Shown here: piece by piece, positions 43,559 through 51,190 of the stretch
Layout: every line of letters starts with the position of its first letter
Position numbering within the stretch: the first letter of the stretch is position 1
NCBI GenBank assembly: GCA_964634885.1
Contig: CAZWLN010000027.1
Coordinates: 1-57,737, forward strand
DNA from: DAINRZ01 sp964634885
GTDB taxonomy: Bacteria > Bacteroidota > Ignavibacteria > Kapaibacteriales > UBA2268
Reading direction: 5' to 3'
Length of the DNA stretch: 57,737 bases
The notes under the pieces: model-generated
Databases searched by the model: none
What the model was told of the DNA's origin: nothing
The model's input: only the letters and a program-made list of their open reading frames with translations
Translations under genes and position numbers: made by a program

Positions 43559-44275
43559 ATGTTTAATAACTTTAGAATCCGGGCATTGTTCGCAGTCCTG
43601 TTTCTGTGTCCTCTGATGATGACGGCAGCAGAGCCGACAATCGACGAGATATTTCAGAACAACATCAAAGCCCGCGGCGGAGAAAAAATCAACACCGTCA
43701 AATCGTTTGTCTGTGAAGCAAATATCGTAGTTTACAACACTCCCCTGCCTGTAAAGATATTGACATTATACCCGGACAAATCCAGGGTGGAAATGACTGT
43801 AATGGGGCAAACCTTAGTGAAAATACGCAACGGGAAAAAAGGCTGGGAAATCAAGAACGGAAAAACAGAGGATGTTCCTGAAGAAAAGGTTCTCGCCAAT
43901 AGTAACAGGAGCTATAAACAGGGCGGCATTTACTGCCGTACATATATGAATTACAAAGAGCTGGGCCTTACCTACGAGGTGCTCGGAACGGAAGATGTAA
44001 AAGGTGTTCCTGCCTATAAAGTGAAAGAAACAACCAAAGAGGGTGTAGTAACTTATATATACTTTTCCACAAAGGATTTCCTGGAGGTGAAATTCATCAT
44101 CAGGGACATGGATAAGAATACCGACAATGATATATATATACTTGAAAATAAAGACTATGACGGGATTGTACTGCCTTCGAAATTCGAGATAGCAACGCAG
44201 AATATGCCCGGTACTTTCGAAATTCTATCATACAAATTCAACGAAGAGATTGACAACAAGCTTTTTGAACCGTAA
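43559..44275 (+). CDS. LolA-like exported protein, array copy 2
   Basis: A 238-residue paralogue of the preceding gene, with the same length. It has a signal peptide (IRALFAVLFLCPLMMTAA), the mature start PTIDEIFQNNIKARGGEKI, a KILTLYPDKSRVEMTVMG strand, AYKVKETTKEGVVTYIYFST, and the ending KLFEP. AGGTG lies 6 nt before the ATG. Compared with copy 1 it lacks the Met-rich strand and contains KGWEIKNGKTEDVPEEKV at the ligand-cavity position. It has its own terminator and a 231-bp upstream gap that could hold a promoter, so separate control is likely. Confidence 0.72.
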   Translation: MFNNFRIRALFAVLFLCPLMMTAAEPTIDEIFQNNIKARGGEKINTVKSFVCEANIVVYNTPLPVKILTLYPDKSRVEMTVMGQTLVKIRNGKKGWEIKNGKTEDVPEEKVLANSNRSYKQGGIYCRTYMNYKELGLTYEVLGTEDVKGVPAYKVKETTKEGVVTYIYFSTKDFLEVKFIIRDMDKNTDNDIYILENKDYDGIVLPSKFEIATQNMPGTFEILSYKFNEEIDNKLFEP

Positions 44276-44302
44276 AAATACATTTCCAATCGACAAAAGT
44301 AA

Positions 44303-44337
44303 ACTCCGGTTTTGATTGCAGGGCCGGAGTTTTTTTG
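44303..44337 (+). terminator. Intrinsic terminator after LolA-like copy 2
   Basis: ACTCCGG (44303-44309) pairs with CCGGAGT (44324-44330), followed by six T. Confidence 0.85.
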
Positions 44338-44390
44338 TTTACGGATTCATGCTTCTGCTTATTTAGTTTTTAATAATTATAAAATTGTTA

Positions 44391-44398
44391 TATATTTG
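44391..44398 (+). promoter_or_regulatory. Candidate -7 element for LolA-like copy 3
   Basis: TATATTTG matches TAnnTTTG about 158 nt before the ATG at 44556. A TTG at the expected -33 distance is missing. If used, it gives a leader of about 150 nt. Confidence 0.3.
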
Positions 44399-44555
44399 CC
44401 GGTTAGTATTGCTACGGGTCATGGTGAATATTGACGATGTATCTCAGATGGAAATGATAGTGATGCAAGGATGATGACTTCATATTCTTTCTCTGATTGG
44501 AAACAACAACCAGCCCTGGACAGAAAATTAATTTTTAAATATAAGGAAAGTTACT

Positions 44556-45278
44556 ATGATGAGAAAAATTTACGCAGCTGCAATTCTCGCAGCCGTTTTG
44601 TTCGGAACAATGTCTTTGACGGCAGCTTCTCCCAGTGTGGACGACATCTTCAAGAAGTGCATCAAAGCACATGGCGGGGATAAATTTTCGAAAATGAAAT
44701 CCTATAGTTCTGTAATGAAAATGGAAGTCATGGGCCAGTCGAGCCAGATGAAAAGCAACGTCGTTTTGCCCGACAAAATGAGGATAGATATTGAGGCAGG
44801 GCCGGAAAATATAATTATTATCCTTGCCGGCGACAAAGGCTGGATCAGGCAGAACGATACGACCGTCGAAATCCCGGAAGAAATGATTACAATGTCAAAA
44901 TCGCAGCTTAGTATGCAGAGCAATGTTGTTGCACTGGGTTTCCTGAAATACAAAGAGGCCGGCACAACCTATGAACTCACCGGCATAGAAGAAGTAAACG
45001 GCGAACCGGCTTACAAACTGAAAGAAACGCTCAAGGACAGCACTGTCTCAGATCTGTACATCTCTACCAAAACTTTCCTCGAACTGAAAAAAGTCATGAC
45101 CATTGACATACAGGGTACACAAGGTACTGTCGAAATGGTTTACCAGGAGCAAAAAAAGATCGACGGTGTTACAGTACCTATGAAAATGGAAGTCACTGCC
45201 ATGGGTATTGCTACGGTAATGACTGTTAGTGAATTCAAGGTCAATCCGAAACTCGACGAAAAGCTCTTCAAGCCGTAA
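44556..45278 (+). CDS. LolA-like exported protein, array copy 3
   Basis: The 240-residue third paralogue has a signal peptide (IYAAAILAAVLFGTMSLTAA), the mature start PSVDDIFKKCIKAHGGDKF, a VVLPDKMRIDIEAG strand, AYKLKETLKDSTVSDLYIST, and the ending KLFKP. AAGGAA precedes the ATG by 7 nt. It introduces a single Cys (KKCIKAHGG) absent from copies 1 and 2, and its AHGG motif is shared with copy 4. It is flanked by a 280-bp leader and a strong terminator. Confidence 0.72.
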   Translation: MMRKIYAAAILAAVLFGTMSLTAASPSVDDIFKKCIKAHGGDKFSKMKSYSSVMKMEVMGQSSQMKSNVVLPDKMRIDIEAGPENIIIILAGDKGWIRQNDTTVEIPEEMITMSKSQLSMQSNVVALGFLKYKEAGTTYELTGIEEVNGEPAYKLKETLKDSTVSDLYISTKTFLELKKVMTIDIQGTQGTVEMVYQEQKKIDGVTVPMKMEVTAMGIATVMTVSEFKVNPKLDEKLFKP

Positions 45279-45303
45279 TTAAAACGGCTTTGTCCGATTG
45301 GAA

Positions 45304-45338
45304 AACCTCCTGTTCAAGAGAAGAACCGGAGGTTTTTT
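45304..45338 (+). terminator. Intrinsic terminator after LolA-like copy 3
   Basis: AACCTCC (45304-45310) pairs with GGAGGTT (45328-45334), with T-run continuing to 45340. Confidence 0.85.
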
Positions 45339-45395
45339 TTCTGCCGTAAAATGTTATATTGCATGGAATATGTGTGACTTATACGAAAGAGTATC

Positions 45396-46157
45396 ATGTT
45401 CAAGCGCTTTTCCTTACTGGTTCTGACATCATTCTTTACCTTTAATGTCTTTACTGCAGGAGCTGGCGTGCCCGGAGTGGAGCAGATACTGCAAAAAATT
45501 ATTAAAGCCCATGGTGGCGACAGATTGAATGCAATCAAAACCTTTTCCTATGATATTATAATAGACGATAAACAGAATTTGGCAAAAATTTTTATCGATC
45601 TGCCCGATAAAATCAGGTTTGAAATGTTCGAAAAAAAAGACAGTGATATAATCATTATTAGAAACGACAGTTTTTATGTAAAAAGTAATGACAGTAAGCC
45701 ATTAGACAAAATTTCCGGATTGCGGTACAGGATGTTCTGGTATATATTTAATTCTTCTATTATCTTTGATATGCTGTACAGCAAAGAGCTTGGAATAGCC
45801 TATGAATATTGCGGGATCGAAGAAGTTAACGGTGAGCCGGCCTATAAATTGAAAGAAACCACCAGGGACAGTTCTGTCAGCTTACTTTATATTTCTACAA
45901 AAAGCAATTTAGAATTGAAACGAGAGTACATATTAGATATTTCAGACATTTTCAAATCCTCTGATGAGGAAATCAAGGCTTACGATATAAAAGAGACAAT
46001 TAGTGTTAAAGTTTTTTATTATGATATGAAAGTAATGAACGGAATTTTACTTCCGACGAGACTTGGTTTTGAGTACATGGGAACATCAGTTCCCTCTATA
46101 AGTGTAATGAATGTGAAATTCAATCAAAAGTTAAGCGATCAACTCTTCAATCCCTGA
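45396..46157 (+). CDS. LolA-like exported protein, diverged array copy 4
   Basis: This 253-residue member keeps the signature (VPGVEQILQKIIKAHGGDRL, AYKLKETTRDSSVSLLYIST, ending QLFNP). It is AT-richer and longer than the others because of an insert near residues 185-210 (DISDIFKSSDEEIKAYDIKE). Its signal peptide is FKRFSLLVLTSFFTFNVFTA. Strand sequences in the middle differ most, consistent with a different ligand or relaxed constraint. It begins about 57 bp after the previous terminator, so a compact promoter must lie between, or expression is by readthrough. Confidence 0.68.
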   Translation: MFKRFSLLVLTSFFTFNVFTAGAGVPGVEQILQKIIKAHGGDRLNAIKTFSYDIIIDDKQNLAKIFIDLPDKIRFEMFEKKDSDIIIIRNDSFYVKSNDSKPLDKISGLRYRMFWYIFNSSIIFDMLYSKELGIAYEYCGIEEVNGEPAYKLKETTRDSSVSLLYISTKSNLELKREYILDISDIFKSSDEEIKAYDIKETISVKVFYYDMKVMNGILLPTRLGFEYMGTSVPSISVMNVKFNQKLSDQLFNP

Positions 46158-46184
46158 TTTGGGCCCGATGCCCGGCGAACTTTT

Positions 46185-46229
46185 AAGACTCCGGTTAGCC
46201 CAGTGCCGACCGGAGTCTTAATTTTTTTT
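46185..46229 (+). terminator. Intrinsic terminator after LolA-like copy 4
   Basis: AAGACTCCGGT (46185-46195) pairs with ACCGGAGTCTT (46209-46219), followed by AATTTTTTTT. Confidence 0.88.
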
Positions 46230-46297
46230 ATTACCTGCATTGAAACCAAAAAGCAAGTCTGTCGTATCTTTTAGTGTTATTAACAAATGGAGGAAAA

Positions 46298-46738
46298 ATG
46301 GACAGACAAATGTACCGCTCGAGAAAAAACCGGATGATTGGTGGTGTTGCCGGTGGATTTGCAGAATATTTCGATATAGACCCTGTCATCATCAGGGCCT
46401 TGTTTATACTACTTTTCTTTGCATGGGGAGCAAGCCTGGCCGCATATATAGTAATGTGGATCATTATACCTGACGAAAGGAAGGTATGGGAAAGAAACAA
46501 CGCAACACCCTGGACGGATGAACGCGACGCCGGAACACGTGAAGTCGATGAGAAGCGGAAAGGCAGAAGGAAACATACACTGGCTCTGGTGTTAATCATT
46601 GCTGGTTCTTTGTTGTTGGTACACAGGTTCGTATTCTGGCTCGATGCTGAAATACTCTTTCCTGTAATACTAATCGTTGTCGGCTGCTATATTCTTTACA
46701 AGACAGCATTTAAACCATACAAACCGGAGGCAAGATGA
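46298..46738 (+). CDS. PspC-domain membrane protein
   Basis: The start is at 46298, where GGAGG lies 5 nt upstream; the longer frame from 46274 lacks such a site. The 146-residue product has a PspC domain at its N-terminus (RSRKNRMIGGVAGGFAEYF, DPVIIRALFILLFF) with one helix. A charged cytoplasmic stretch follows (DERDAGTREVDEKRKGRRK), then two more hydrophobic segments. PspC proteins sense envelope stress. It overlaps the next gene by 4 bp (ATGA), so the two are co-translated. Confidence 0.85.
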   Translation: MDRQMYRSRKNRMIGGVAGGFAEYFDIDPVIIRALFILLFFAWGASLAAYIVMWIIIPDERKVWERNNATPWTDERDAGTREVDEKRKGRRKHTLALVLIIAGSLLLVHRFVFWLDAEILFPVILIVVGCYILYKTAFKPYKPEAR

Positions 46739-47049
46739 AAAAATCAACAATATTCTGGGGTGTATTTTTCATCGGACTGGGCGTCCTGCTACTTCTCAGG
46801 CAGGTCGGCATCTGGGACGGGTACCTTGACGGCTTCCTGCACTTTTGGCCTGTGCTGCTTGTCATCTGGGGCATTACCCTGCTGAAAATCGGGGATATGG
46901 CCAAGCTGGTGCTGACCACTGTTTCAGCGTTACTGCTGTCGTTGTTTACCGCCGGCTTCATCTCCGATGGACCATGTGTTCACAAGCACTTCCACGGTGA
47001 CAGATACGAATCGAACTGGTGCCACTTTCACTATGAAAATGATGATTAG
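46735..47049 (+). CDS. LiaI/LiaF-like transmembrane protein
   Basis: The 104-residue protein has the DUF5668/LiaI-LiaF transmembrane layout: hairpin helices IFWGVFFIGLGVLLLLRQVG and HFWPVLLVIWGITLL, then a third helix. It ends in a His/Cys-rich tail (CVHKHFHGDRYESNWCHFHY) that could bind metal. The usual C-terminal LiaF beta domain is missing. Coupled to pspC by a 4-bp overlap, it probably belongs to an envelope-stress pair. It converges on nadD. Confidence 0.75.
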   Translation: MKKSTIFWGVFFIGLGVLLLLRQVGIWDGYLDGFLHFWPVLLVIWGITLLKIGDMAKLVLTTVSALLLSLFTAGFISDGPCVHKHFHGDRYESNWCHFHYENDD

Positions 47050-47061
47050 CAGATGAGGGCG

Positions 47062-47658
47062 CTATCTGTAAAGGCTATGTTCGCTGATATAGTTTATGAC
47101 CTTAGAGGGAACCAGTTGATCGATTGGTTCCCCTTTTTTTATCATTTCCCTCAGGGTGGAAGAAGAGAGGCCGCTGACCGGCGCGTCAACCATGACAATT
47201 CTGTCCTGAGCTCCAAGGGCATCGATACTGTTCTCAGAGCTATCGTCCCTGTACCCGGGACGGCGTGCCACGCACAGGACGGCTTCGGACAGTATCTGCT
47301 CCCAGTTCTTCCATCTTTTGAATTCGGTAACCTGGTCCATGCCTGTCAGGATGAAGAACTCTGCTTCCGGGTACTGCGACTTCAGGTAATGAAGGGTGTC
47401 GTAAGTGTAGGAAACGCCTCCTTTGTCAATCTCATAAGTTGACACGGAGAACAGGGGATTGTCCTCAATTGCCAGCCTTACCATATTTACGCGATGAACG
47501 GCTTCTGTTGGCACCGTTTCAGTTTTAAAAGGTGAGATATGGGCCGGGATGAACAGGCAGCTGTCAAGTCCCATTTGCAGCGAAAAGCTATCAGCTATTG
47601 CCAGGTGCATGTTATGTACCGGATCGAATGTTCCGCCGTATATCCCGATTCTATTCAT
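47062..47658 (-). CDS. nadD: Nicotinate-nucleotide adenylyltransferase
   Basis: The start is at 47658 (MNRIGIYGGTFDPVHN); the longer frame runs into a repeat. The 198-residue protein has the nucleotidyltransferase fold with GGTFDPVHNMHLA at the N-terminus, where the canonical HxGH reads HNMH (Gly to Met). The C-terminal LSSSTLREM corresponds to ISSTxxR. It makes deamido-NAD from nicotinate mononucleotide and ATP. A plus-strand terminator hairpin is embedded in its last codons. nuoF lies upstream across a repeat gap. Confidence 0.88.
   Translation of the reverse strand: MNRIGIYGGTFDPVHNMHLAIADSFSLQMGLDSCLFIPAHISPFKTETVPTEAVHRVNMVRLAIEDNPLFSVSTYEIDKGGVSYTYDTLHYLKSQYPEAEFFILTGMDQVTEFKRWKNWEQILSEAVLCVARRPGYRDDSSENSIDALGAQDRIVMVDAPVSGLSSSTLREMIKKGEPIDQLVPSKVINYISEHSLYR
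47107..47140 (+). terminator. Terminator for pspC pair, embedded in nadD coding sequence
   Basis: GGGAACCA (47107-47114) pairs with TGGTTCCC (47125-47132), followed by C and seven T. It ends plus-strand transcripts from the LiaF-like gene while encoding residues near the NadD C-terminus on the other strand. Confidence 0.8.
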
Positions 47659-47908
47659 ATATGTTCTAACTCTGCACTCCTTGAGACGCAAACCTTGCGT
47701 CTCTACCACTCCTAACTCCTCTTACCTAACTCACTTTGCTTCTTAAGATGGACTCCACCTTTCTTTGTTTGGAGGTGGACTCCGTCTTCTAATCTCTCTA
47801 TCTTATCTTGGAGGTGGAGTCCATCTACTAACTCTTTTTCCAACTTCTTGAGACGCAATGCCTTGCGTCTCTACCATTCGTAATTAGTAATTCGTCATTC
47901 GTAATTAA
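47659..47908. repeat. Repeat-only gap between nuoF and nadD
   Basis: Two GAGACGCAA/TTGCGTCTC palindromes lie at 47683-47703 and 47850-47871. Three GGTGGAGTCCATCTT-family motifs occur (inverted at 47745-47759, direct at 47773-47787 and 47813-47827). AATTACG-type heptamers, read on the minus strand, begin 2 nt after the nuoF stop (47906 downward). Confidence 0.75.
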
Positions 47909-49240
47909 CTAAACCTCTTCCGCCAGCCATTCCGCGGTACGCCGCCTGCCGTGTACAATATTCTTAGGCTGGTACCTGCGATGCTGTTGAATACTCCTCT
48001 CGAACTCGTCGCGGAATTTCGTGACAAAACCTTTGACCGGCCAGGCAGCAGCATCGCCGAGGGCGCATATCGTACGGGACTCGATATTCTCGGCAACGGA
48101 AACCAGCAGGTCCAGGTCTTTACTCGTAGCCTCTCCGGCGCCTATTCTTAAAAGGATTTTCTCCATCCACCCTGTACCTTCGCGGCAGGGTGTGCACTGG
48201 CCGCAGGATTCGTGATGGTAGAAGTGGGAGATACGCAGCGTAACTTTCACCAGGTCGGCGTCTTCGTCCATTACCACAATGCCGGCAGTACCGATGTGAG
48301 TGCCGTAGGCCTTGAGCGACTCCTCATCCATCCTGACACCTTCGATCTCATCGCCTCGCAGTGGCGGCATCGAAGAGCCGCCGGGAATGACGGCTTTTAT
48401 CTTCTTGTTACCCGGAACGCCTCCGCAGTGGTTGAATACTATATCTGTCAGCAGAGTGCCGGTAGGGAGTTCATAGACTCCGGGCCTGTTGACATTGCCC
48501 GACACGCCGAAGAGCAGTGTACCGGGATGTTTCGCAGCGCCGATCTTAGCGTATTCGTCAGCGCCAAGCCGCATGATTGCCGGGACGGTAGCAATTGTTT
48601 CGACGTTATTTACAGTTGTCGGCATTCCCCACAATCCGCTCTCAGCAGGGAAAGGAGGCTTGACGCGTGGATAGCCCCTGTCGCCTTCGATGGACGTCAT
48701 CAGGGAAGTCTCTTCGCCGCAGATGTAAGCGCCGGCGCCTTTGTGTATATGAATATCAATATAATAGCTATTGCCGAAGCTGTCTTTCATGTCCCTGCCG
48801 ACAAGGCCGCGGGTGTAGGCGTCGTCGAGGGCTTTCTGCATCAGGCCTATCCATTTGTGGTATTCGCCGCGGATGAAGATGTAGGCGGCATTGATGCCCA
48901 TGGCATAGCCAGCAATTAATATTCCCTCGATCAACTGGTGTGGGTTGTATTCGAAGATATACCTGTCCTTGAAAGAGCCGGGTTCGGATTCGTCGCCGTT
49001 GACGGCGAGGTATTTGCGTTTTTCATTGCCTTTGGGCATGAAACTCCATTTCAGGCCGGTGGGGAAGCAGGCGCCGCCCCTGCCGCGCAGTCCCGACTGT
49101 TTAACGGTGTCGATCACCTCAGAGGGGGACATCGTAAGGGCTTTGCGGTACTGTTCGTAGCCACCGTGGGCGAGGTATGTATCCAAGCGGCAATAGCCGT
49201 CAATGTCGGGCAAGAGCAATTTAGGATATTCTACAGTCAT
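47909..49240 (-). CDS. nuoF: NADH-quinone oxidoreductase subunit F
   Basis: The 443-residue protein is NuoF. It has the NADH/FMN region (GRGGACFPTGLKW, NGDESEPGSFKDR, GAGAYICGEETSL) and the N3 [4Fe-4S] ligands ESCGQCTPCREG plus Cys in TICALGDAAAW near residue 395. It accepts hydride from NADH in complex I or a related NAD-linked hydrogenase or dehydrogenase. No nuoE, nuoG or other nuo gene is adjacent, and a closing 40-residue basic tail (QQHRRYQPKNIVHGRRR) is present. Because it stands alone, the partner complex cannot be fixed from this window. Confidence 0.93.
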   Translation of the reverse strand: MTVEYPKLLLPDIDGYCRLDTYLAHGGYEQYRKALTMSPSEVIDTVKQSGLRGRGGACFPTGLKWSFMPKGNEKRKYLAVNGDESEPGSFKDRYIFEYNPHQLIEGILIAGYAMGINAAYIFIRGEYHKWIGLMQKALDDAYTRGLVGRDMKDSFGNSYYIDIHIHKGAGAYICGEETSLMTSIEGDRGYPRVKPPFPAESGLWGMPTTVNNVETIATVPAIMRLGADEYAKIGAAKHPGTLLFGVSGNVNRPGVYELPTGTLLTDIVFNHCGGVPGNKKIKAVIPGGSSMPPLRGDEIEGVRMDEESLKAYGTHIGTAGIVVMDEDADLVKVTLRISHFYHHESCGQCTPCREGTGWMEKILLRIGAGEATSKDLDLLVSVAENIESRTICALGDAAAWPVKGFVTKFRDEFERSIQQHRRYQPKNIVHGRRRTAEWLAEEV

Positions 49241-49579
49241 AAACTCTTCAATCCATTATTCAACTAATCAAACCATAAATATAAGAATTTATGTCCAAAT
49301 ATCTGAAAAATTTCGATTGATGAAGATAAACAAAAGTACTGATTTTATATTAAAGGAGCATCAGTACATAGCAGGAGAATAGTATGTACTGATGGTTCTT
49401 GATTATACGAGGTTCATGGAGCATATGTTGTGTGAACAAGGGGCAGTTGCCCCTTGTTCAAGAGCCGGTGCTGACTTCATTGTTAAACTTTACAAACTAA
49501 TAACCCCATCCCTGCCTTCCCCATGGGGAAGGTGAAAGATGCGCTGGTTCATCATCTTCTTTCTTTATAAACTGGAAGA
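49241..49579. repeat. Gap upstream of nuoF with two perfect palindromes
   Basis: CATCAGTACAT (49369-49379) faces ATGTACTGATG (49384-49394). GAACAAGGGGCA (49434-49445) faces TGCCCCTTGTTC (49448-49459) with a 2-nt loop. A CCTTCCCC-AT-GGGGAAGG palindrome lies at 49515-49532. The promoter for nuoF must lie in the first part, but I cannot pick it. No ORF is supported. Confidence 0.65.
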
Positions 49580-49919
49580 GTCCAACCACCCCCTGCCCCC
49601 TCCTTATCCAAGGAGGGGAAAGCCGCTCCGGGCCTGCTTTTTCTAACTTGAAGATCTTGATGAACTTTACAAACTGACAGTCCAACCACCCCCTGCCCCC
49701 TCCTTATCCAAGGAGGGGAAAGTCGCTCCGGGCCTGCTTTTTCTTTCTTTACAAACTTTATGAACTTGATAACCTTGACCACCCTATCCCTGCCTTCCCC
49801 AGGGGGAAGGTGAAAGAACAGTGGGATCTTCAAGTCCTCCCCTTAGGGAGGATTTAGGTGGGGTCTTATTTACCAACCCTTCGGAAGGGTGCCACGGTTA
49901 AAATTGTATTCTCTTTCAC
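49580..49919 (+). repeat. Two 100-bp direct repeats and further palindromes
   Basis: TCCAACCACC repeats at 49581 and 49681; the first 65 bp of the two units are nearly identical, and each carries the hairpin CCCCTCCTT-ATCC-AAGGAGGGG (49597-49618, 49697-49718). Further palindromes lie at 49793-49810 (GGGGAAGG type) and 49835-49852 (TCCTCCC/GGGAGGA). An ACCCTTC/GAAGGGT hairpin near 49875-49891 may terminate the oxidoreductase gene. Confidence 0.8.
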
Positions 49920-50915
49920 TTACACAATCATCTGCCCGTTGATGATTTCAGCCAGTCTCAGCGCCTCGGCCGCTTCCTGTATCGTTACTGCCGTTTCCGT
50001 GCCGTTAAGTATTGCGTCGGCGAAGGCCTTCTGTTCTTCCTGGATGGCGTTGATGGCGGGGATGGCGGGTTTCTCGTAAACGATGGACACGTTGCGGCCG
50101 GCGGATTCGATCATGCCGAGCATCTGTGCCGGTATGCCTGCCGGAGCCGGCTCTCCGTTGCTGCCGTTTTTGTCGGCCATCCTGAACACTTCGACGTCCT
50201 GGTTGCCGAAGTCGATGGAGATGTAAGCCGAGCGCTGGAAGATACGCATCTTACGCATGGGATTGGCGGAAATGCGTGAGGCTGTAAGGTTCGCCACGGC
50301 GCCGTTTTCGAAGGTGATGCGGGCGTTGGCGATGTCGGGAGTGTCGGTAAGCACGGCTACGCCGTTTGCATCGATTTTCTTCACGGGAGATTTGACGAGC
50401 CAGAGCATGATGTCTAAGTCGTGGATCATCAGGTCGTGAATGACAGACACGTCGGTGGCGCGCGGTTTAAACTGGGCGAGCCTGTGGGCTTCGATGAATA
50501 GCGGGTTCAGGCTGTAGTCGCGAAGAGCCTGAAGGGCCGGATTGAAACGTTCGACGTGTCCAACCTGTATCCTTATGTTTTTTTCTTTTGCCGTTTGAAT
50601 CAGTTTCACAGCTTCGTCGTAGGTAGCCGTTACGGGTTTCTCGATGAAGCAGTGGATGTTGGCTTCGATGCACTGCCGTGCGATGTCGTAATGGAAAACC
50701 GTCGGGGAAGCAATCGTAACGGCGTCTGAAGCTGCAATGCACTCTTCGAGGGAACCGAGGCTCTTGCAGCCCAATTCGGCGCTTTTCTGAATTGCTTTTT
50801 CAGTGTCCGTGTCGAAGATGCCGACCAGTTCAGCGTTTTCTACATTTTTCCAAAGCCTGGCGTGAATGCTTCCCAGGTGTCCTGTCCCTATTACCGATAC
50901 TCTTAACTTTTTCAT
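49920..50915 (-). CDS. Gfo/Idh/MocA-family oxidoreductase
   Basis: The 331-residue protein has the N-terminal Rossmann fold (VSVIGTGHLGSIHARLW), the family catalytic-lysine motif IEKPVTATYDEA (near residue 93), and the C-terminal alpha/beta domain (VGHVERFNPALQAL, VIHDLMIHDLDIMLWL). Members oxidise or reduce sugars and related compounds with NAD(P). The HDLMIHDLD stretch resembles those acting on nucleotide-linked sugars such as UDP-GlcNAc(3NAc)A pathways, but that is a guess. It is monocistronic here and divergent from the T9SS pair. Confidence 0.88.
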   Translation of the reverse strand: MKKLRVSVIGTGHLGSIHARLWKNVENAELVGIFDTDTEKAIQKSAELGCKSLGSLEECIAASDAVTIASPTVFHYDIARQCIEANIHCFIEKPVTATYDEAVKLIQTAKEKNIRIQVGHVERFNPALQALRDYSLNPLFIEAHRLAQFKPRATDVSVIHDLMIHDLDIMLWLVKSPVKKIDANGVAVLTDTPDIANARITFENGAVANLTASRISANPMRKMRIFQRSAYISIDFGNQDVEVFRMADKNGSNGEPAPAGIPAQMLGMIESAGRNVSIVYEKPAIPAINAIQEEQKAFADAILNGTETAVTIQEAAEALRLAEIINGQMIV

Positions 50916-51190
50916 AATTTGACCGATTAAAAAATAATAAAGTTAAGAATAATTTTCTTTATGGAACGTATTAATTTATATATGTTTTCAACTGCTTATG
51001 GTGAGGGAAATATATGGAAAGGAGGCAGCCGGAAGCAAAAAAAACACGAACACCGACATCGGTATAATCCTGAATGAAAGGCTTATTTATTAATGAAATA
51101 GTTTCAAAAATCAGGAAAAAGTCTTATATTATAAGATTGTAAAGTAAATAATGGATAAAGAAAATTTAAGAATAAATCACGGAAAAAAGA

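Noticed and set aside
47659..47709. Longer NadD N-terminus
   Set aside because: The extra residues are encoded by a GAGACGCAA/TTGCGTCTC repeat, and the family begins at MNRIGIYGGTFDP.
49241..49919. Possible tRNA or small RNA gene
   Set aside because: No cloverleaf, no T-loop GGTTCRA and no CCA end found; hairpins belong to dispersed palindromes.
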